This document shows, one piece after another, positions 6,090 through 8,209 of a DNA stretch of 8,209 bases (the stretch's first letter is position 1; the number at the start of each line of letters is the position of its first letter). The notes under the pieces are model-generated. The model worked only from the letters and a program-made list of their open reading frames with translations, was not told where the DNA came from and did no database searches. The DNA comes from Pseudomonadota bacterium (GTDB lineage Bacteria; Pseudomonadota; Alphaproteobacteria; Rhodospirillales; Magnetospirillaceae), in contig JAEZFE010000231.1 in assembly GCA_023437865.1 (NCBI GenBank), positions 1 through 8,209 on the forward strand, in the 5' to 3' direction. The translations under genes were made by a program, and so were the position numbers.

Positions 6090-6101
6090 TTTGTCGGGCA
6101 T
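6077..6101 (+). promoter_or_regulatory. Putative type 1 IscR operator
   Basis: This 25-base segment matches 20 of 25 positions of the E. coli type 1 IscR consensus as I recall it (ATASYYGACTRWWWYAGTCRRSTAT), including both GAC and GTC cores. It spans the -35 box and most of the spacer of the cysE promoter, as type 1 sites do at the E. coli iscR promoter. Since iscR is the second gene of the operon, it predicts autorepression by [2Fe-2S]-IscR and induction when Fe-S clusters are scarce. Confidence 0.6.
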
Positions 6102-6109
6102 CCTATATT
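6081..6109 (+). promoter_or_regulatory. Sigma70-type promoter of cysE-iscR-desulfurase operon
   Basis: TTGACT (6081-6086) and TATATT (6104-6109) are each one base from consensus and are separated by the ideal 17 bases. Transcription would start near 6116-6118, leaving a leader of nearly 80 bases before cysE. It is the best promoter match I found in the window. Confidence 0.8.
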
Positions 6110-6124
6110 CCCCTTCGACGCAAG

Positions 6125-6161
6125 GCACCCCCTGACGGGTATCCCCCCTCATCCGGGGTGC
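6125..6161 (+). repeat. Possible stem-loop in the cysE leader
   Basis: GCACCCC (6125-6131) can pair with GGGGTGC (6155-6161) around a 23-base loop that itself contains GGGTATCCC. It lies just after the predicted transcription start and ends 34 bases before the cysE ATG. No T run follows, so it is not an obvious attenuator. Confidence 0.35.
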
Positions 6162-6195
6162 TCAATCGAACGAATAGATTAGCATATTGACGACC

Positions 6196-6933
6196 ATGGT
6201 TTTCAAGAGTCTTCAAGAAGATATCGCTTCAATCCGGCAACGCGACCCCGCCGCCCATTCCTGGCTAGAGGTCGTGTTGTGCTATCCGGGCCTGCATGCT
6301 CTGCTGTTTTATCGCCTTGCGCATTGGTGTTGGCTGGCGGGATTGAGGGTGCTGGGGCGGTTCATCTCCCATCTCGGCAAGTTCTTCACCGGTATCGAAA
6401 TTCATCCTGGCGCCACCATTGGCCGGCGCTTTTTCATCGATCACGGTACCGGCGTGGTGATCGGCGAGACCGCCATCATCGGTGACGACGTGACGCTCTA
6501 TCACGGTGTCACCCTGGGCGGCACCTCGCTGCATAAGGGCAAGCGCCATCCGACGCTGGAGGATGGCGTGATTGTCGGCTCGGGCGCCCAGGTGCTGGGG
6601 CCGATCACCGTGGCCAAGGGGGCGCGTATCGGCGCCAACGCGGTGGTTCTGACCGACGTGCCGGAGGGGGTGACCATGGTCGGCATTCCGGCCCGTGCCG
6701 CCGCCCGCAAGCCGAAGCCGGGCGACGCCGAGTTTTGCGCCTACGGCATGGACGAGACTATTCCGGATCCGGTGGCGCGTGAGATCTACGCCCTGCGCGG
6801 TCAGGTTACCGCGCTGCTGGAGCGCGTTGCCGAACTGGAGGCCGAGCGCGACGGGGGCGTCCCCGGTGCGATCCGGCCGTCTTCGTCCGAACAGGAACCG
6901 CCGCAGCCGGTGTCCGGCACGGCAGAACATTAA
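6196..6933 (+). CDS. cysE: Serine O-acetyltransferase
   Basis: This enzyme transfers acetyl from acetyl-CoA to L-serine, giving O-acetylserine, the acceptor for sulfide in cysteine synthesis; it acts in the cytoplasm. The 245-residue product has a short N-terminal helical part (1-60), then the left-handed hexapeptide beta-helix from about 65 to 165. The catalytic His is His83 in [17 protein letters not shown] at 66-76 places Glu68 where E. coli CysE has Asp143, as in other short-form enzymes. HGVTLGGT (103-110) and GIPAR (163-167) complete the signature. The tail carries a short coiled-coil-like helix (about 195-219) and ends in a Pro- and Ser-rich stretch with final His, not the Ile that docks into CysK. 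The ATG at 6196 matches the usual MFKSL-type opening; a TTG at 6187 is in frame, and neither has a good ribosome binding site. It is first in the operon with iscR, 49 bases ahead. Confidence 0.95.
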   Translation: MVFKSLQEDIASIRQRDPAAHSWLEVVLCYPGLHALLFYRLAHWCWLAGLRVLGRFISHLGKFFTGIEIHPGATIGRRFFIDHGTGVVIGETAIIGDDVTLYHGVTLGGTSLHKGKRHPTLEDGVIVGSGAQVLGPITVAKGARIGANAVVLTDVPEGVTMVGIPARAAARKPKPGDAEFCAYGMDETIPDPVAREIYALRGQVTALLERVAELEAERDGGVPGAIRPSSSEQEPPQPVSGTAEH

Positions 6934-6982
6934 CGAACAACGAACCGGGGCGGGTGCCCTGGCGCCTACGGGAGACCACGAC

Positions 6983-7450
6983 GTGAAACTGAGCACCAAA
7001 GGCCGATATGCCGTCATGGCGATGGTGGACCTGTCCAGCCATTCGCAGGGCAGCCCGGTGGCGCTGGCCGATATCGCCGAGCGTCAGGAGATCTCGCTGT
7101 CCTATCTGGAGCAGCTGTTCGGCAAGCTGCGCAAGGGCGGACTGGTCAAGAGCGTGCGCGGCCCCGGCGGCGGCTATCTGCTCAGCCGCCCGGCGGGTCA
7201 GATGCGCATCTCCGACATCATCCTGGCGGTGGACGAGCCCATTCAGACCACCCGCTGCTCGCCTGGCTCGCCCGCCGGCTGCCACAACAACAAGGGCCGT
7301 TGCCTGACCCACGATCTGTGGGAAGAGCTGGGTAACCAGATCTATCTGTACCTGTCGTCGGTGTCGCTCGCGGATGTGTGCGAGCGCCGCATCCTCGGCA
7401 CTTCGGGGATGTTCCACGGCACTGCCGCGCCCGTGGCCGCTGCCCAGTAA
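6983..7450 (+). CDS. iscR: Rrf2-family Fe-S cluster regulator IscR
   Basis: IscR is a dimeric transcription factor whose [2Fe-2S] state reports Fe-S supply; it represses isc-type operons when loaded. The product has 155 residues. The N-terminus is MKLSTKGRYAVMAMVDL, the winged helix-turn-helix spans about 28-50 (ADIAERQEISLSYLEQLF), and the wing is RGPGGGYLL at 59-67. Cluster ligands are Cys92, Cys100, Cys107 and His110 (CLTHDLW). The spacing between cysteines is seven and six residues, against five and five in E. coli, so the ligand loop is longer. A further Cys133 lies near the C-terminus. The start is GTG at 6983 with GGAG eight bases before it; the open frame upstream overlaps cysE and has no family similarity. 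It sits between cysE and the desulfurase gene, and the operator-like site at 6077-6101 fits autoregulation. Confidence 0.95.
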   Translation: MKLSTKGRYAVMAMVDLSSHSQGSPVALADIAERQEISLSYLEQLFGKLRKGGLVKSVRGPGGGYLLSRPAGQMRISDIILAVDEPIQTTRCSPGSPAGCHNNKGRCLTHDLWEELGNQIYLYLSSVSLADVCERRILGTSGMFHGTAAPVAAAQ

Positions 7451-7472
7451 GAACGAAAAGGAGTTGTCTGCC

Positions 7473-8209
7473 GTGACCCGGTTCGCCTACCTCGACCACA
7501 ACGCCGGTTCGCCGGCGCGTGCGGAGGTAATCGCGGCCATGGCCGAGTTGCTGGCCGAACCGGGCAACCCGTCCTCCGTCCACGGTCCCGGCCGCCGCGC
7601 GCGGGCGCGCCTGGAGGAGGCGCGGGCTTCCGTCGCCGCCCTGGTGGGGGCGCCGGCCGCCGGCATTGTCTTCACTTCGGGGGGGACCGAGGCCAACAAT
7701 CTGGTGCTGCGCGGCACGGCTGCCGCGCGCGTGCTGGTCTCGGCGGTCGAGCATGCCTCGGTGCGGGATGCGGTGCCCAAGGCCGAAGTGATCCCGGTGG
7801 ATGGGAACGGCGTGGTCGATCTCGCCGCGCTTGACGCCTTGTTGGCCGGGGAGGGCGCGGCGCTGGTGTCGGTGATGCTGGCCAATAACGAGACGGGGGT
7901 GATCCAGCCGGTGGCCGAGGTGGCGCGCCTCGCCAAGGCCCGCGGTGCCCTGGTTCATTGCGACGCCGCCCAGGCTCCGGGGCGGTTGTCGGTGTCGTTG
8001 TCGGACCTCAATGTCGACTTTCTGACATTGAGCGGCCACAAGCTGGGAGGCCCCGCCGGAATTGGCGCGTTGGCGTGTGCCAATCCCGACAGTGCGCTGG
8101 CACCGATCTTGCTGGGAGGAGGGCAGGAGCGGCGCCGCCGTGCCGGAAGCGAAAACCTCGCAGGCCTCGTCGGCTTCGGAATTGCCGCCCGCGTGGCAGC
8201 CGGAAACGG
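7473..8209 (+). CDS. Class I cysteine desulfurase (NifS/IscS type), 3' end outside window
   Basis: This is a PLP enzyme that removes sulfur from cysteine for Fe-S cluster or thio-cofactor synthesis. 245 residues are visible before the window ends. Motifs: YLDHNAGSP at 6-14 (the family has LD-N-A-T-T), GNPSSVHGPGR at 31-41, TSGGTEANN at 68-76, EHASV with His94 for PLP stacking, ANNETGVIQP at 137-146, CDAAQAPGR at 163-171 (Asp164, Gln167), SGHKLGGPAG with the PLP lysine Lys190, and GGGQERRRRAGSENLAG at 215-231. The catalytic cysteine loop lies beyond the edge. The GTG at 7473 follows AAAGGAG by nine bases and comes 22 bases after iscR, so the two are cotranscribed. AQAPGR, where IscS usually has AQ-x-x-GK, and the Gly-Ser after Asn-Ala mark it as a diverged paralogue rather than IscS itself; I expect iscS further downstream, though that is not visible. 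Confidence 0.93.
   Translation, partial: MTRFAYLDHNAGSPARAEVIAAMAELLAEPGNPSSVHGPGRRARARLEEARASVAALVGAPAAGIVFTSGGTEANNLVLRGTAAARVLVSAVEHASVRDAVPKAEVIPVDGNGVVDLAALDALLAGEGAALVSVMLANNETGVIQPVAEVARLAKARGALVHCDAAQAPGRLSVSLSDLNVDFLTLSGHKLGGPAGIGALACANPDSALAPILLGGGQERRRRAGSENLAGLVGFGIAARVAAGN

Noticed and set aside
6695..6982. Upstream extension of the iscR frame
   Set aside because: It overlaps cysE out of frame; the GTG at 6983 has GGAG at good spacing and begins the conserved IscR N-terminus.
6265..7017. 250-residue minus-strand frame
   Set aside because: It is antisense to cysE, whose hexapeptide repeats are unmistakable.
7218..8039. 273-residue minus-strand frame
   Set aside because: It is antisense to iscR and the NifS-like gene.

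Overview
The window looks like a chromosomal segment of a Rhodospirillales alphaproteobacterium, probably Magnetospirillum or a close relative. This rests on the high G+C coding sequence, GTG starts, and the order cysE - iscR - NifS-like cysteine desulfurase, which I recall from that group. No database search was possible.

Layout. A complete tRNA-Pro(UGG) occupies 1-77. A gene-poor, lower-G+C stretch follows to about 1746; it holds one credible gene, a small exported six-cysteine protein of unknown function (703-1257, minus). From 5114 down to 1747 on the minus strand lies a compact four-gene operon: a class II (SufS/CsdA-type) cysteine desulfurase, a stand-alone TusA-like carrier, a DsrE-family protein, and a TusA-like domain fused to the zinc catalytic half of cobalamin-independent methionine synthase (MetE). 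It has a plausible promoter at 5151-5180 and is insulated from the upstream gene by a hairpin at 5239-5267. An alpha/beta hydrolase (5287-5973, minus) is divergent from cysE. The plus-strand operon cysE (6196-6933), iscR (6983-7450) and a NifS/IscS-type desulfurase (7473 to the window edge) starts from a near-consensus promoter, TTGACT-N17-TATATT, overlain by a sequence resembling a type 1 IscR operator.

How the genes fit together. Both operons concern cysteine sulfur. The plus-strand operon makes the cysteine precursor O-acetylserine, senses Fe-S status through IscR, and mobilises sulfur from cysteine. The minus-strand operon reads as a dedicated persulfide relay, cysteine desulfurase to TusA-like to DsrE-like to TusA-like, ending on a MetE-type zinc site that in known enzymes alkylates thiols. 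Both TusA-like domains carry Cys-Gly where canonical TusA has Cys-Pro. What this relay makes cannot be read from the sequence, and it is the most interesting item in the window.
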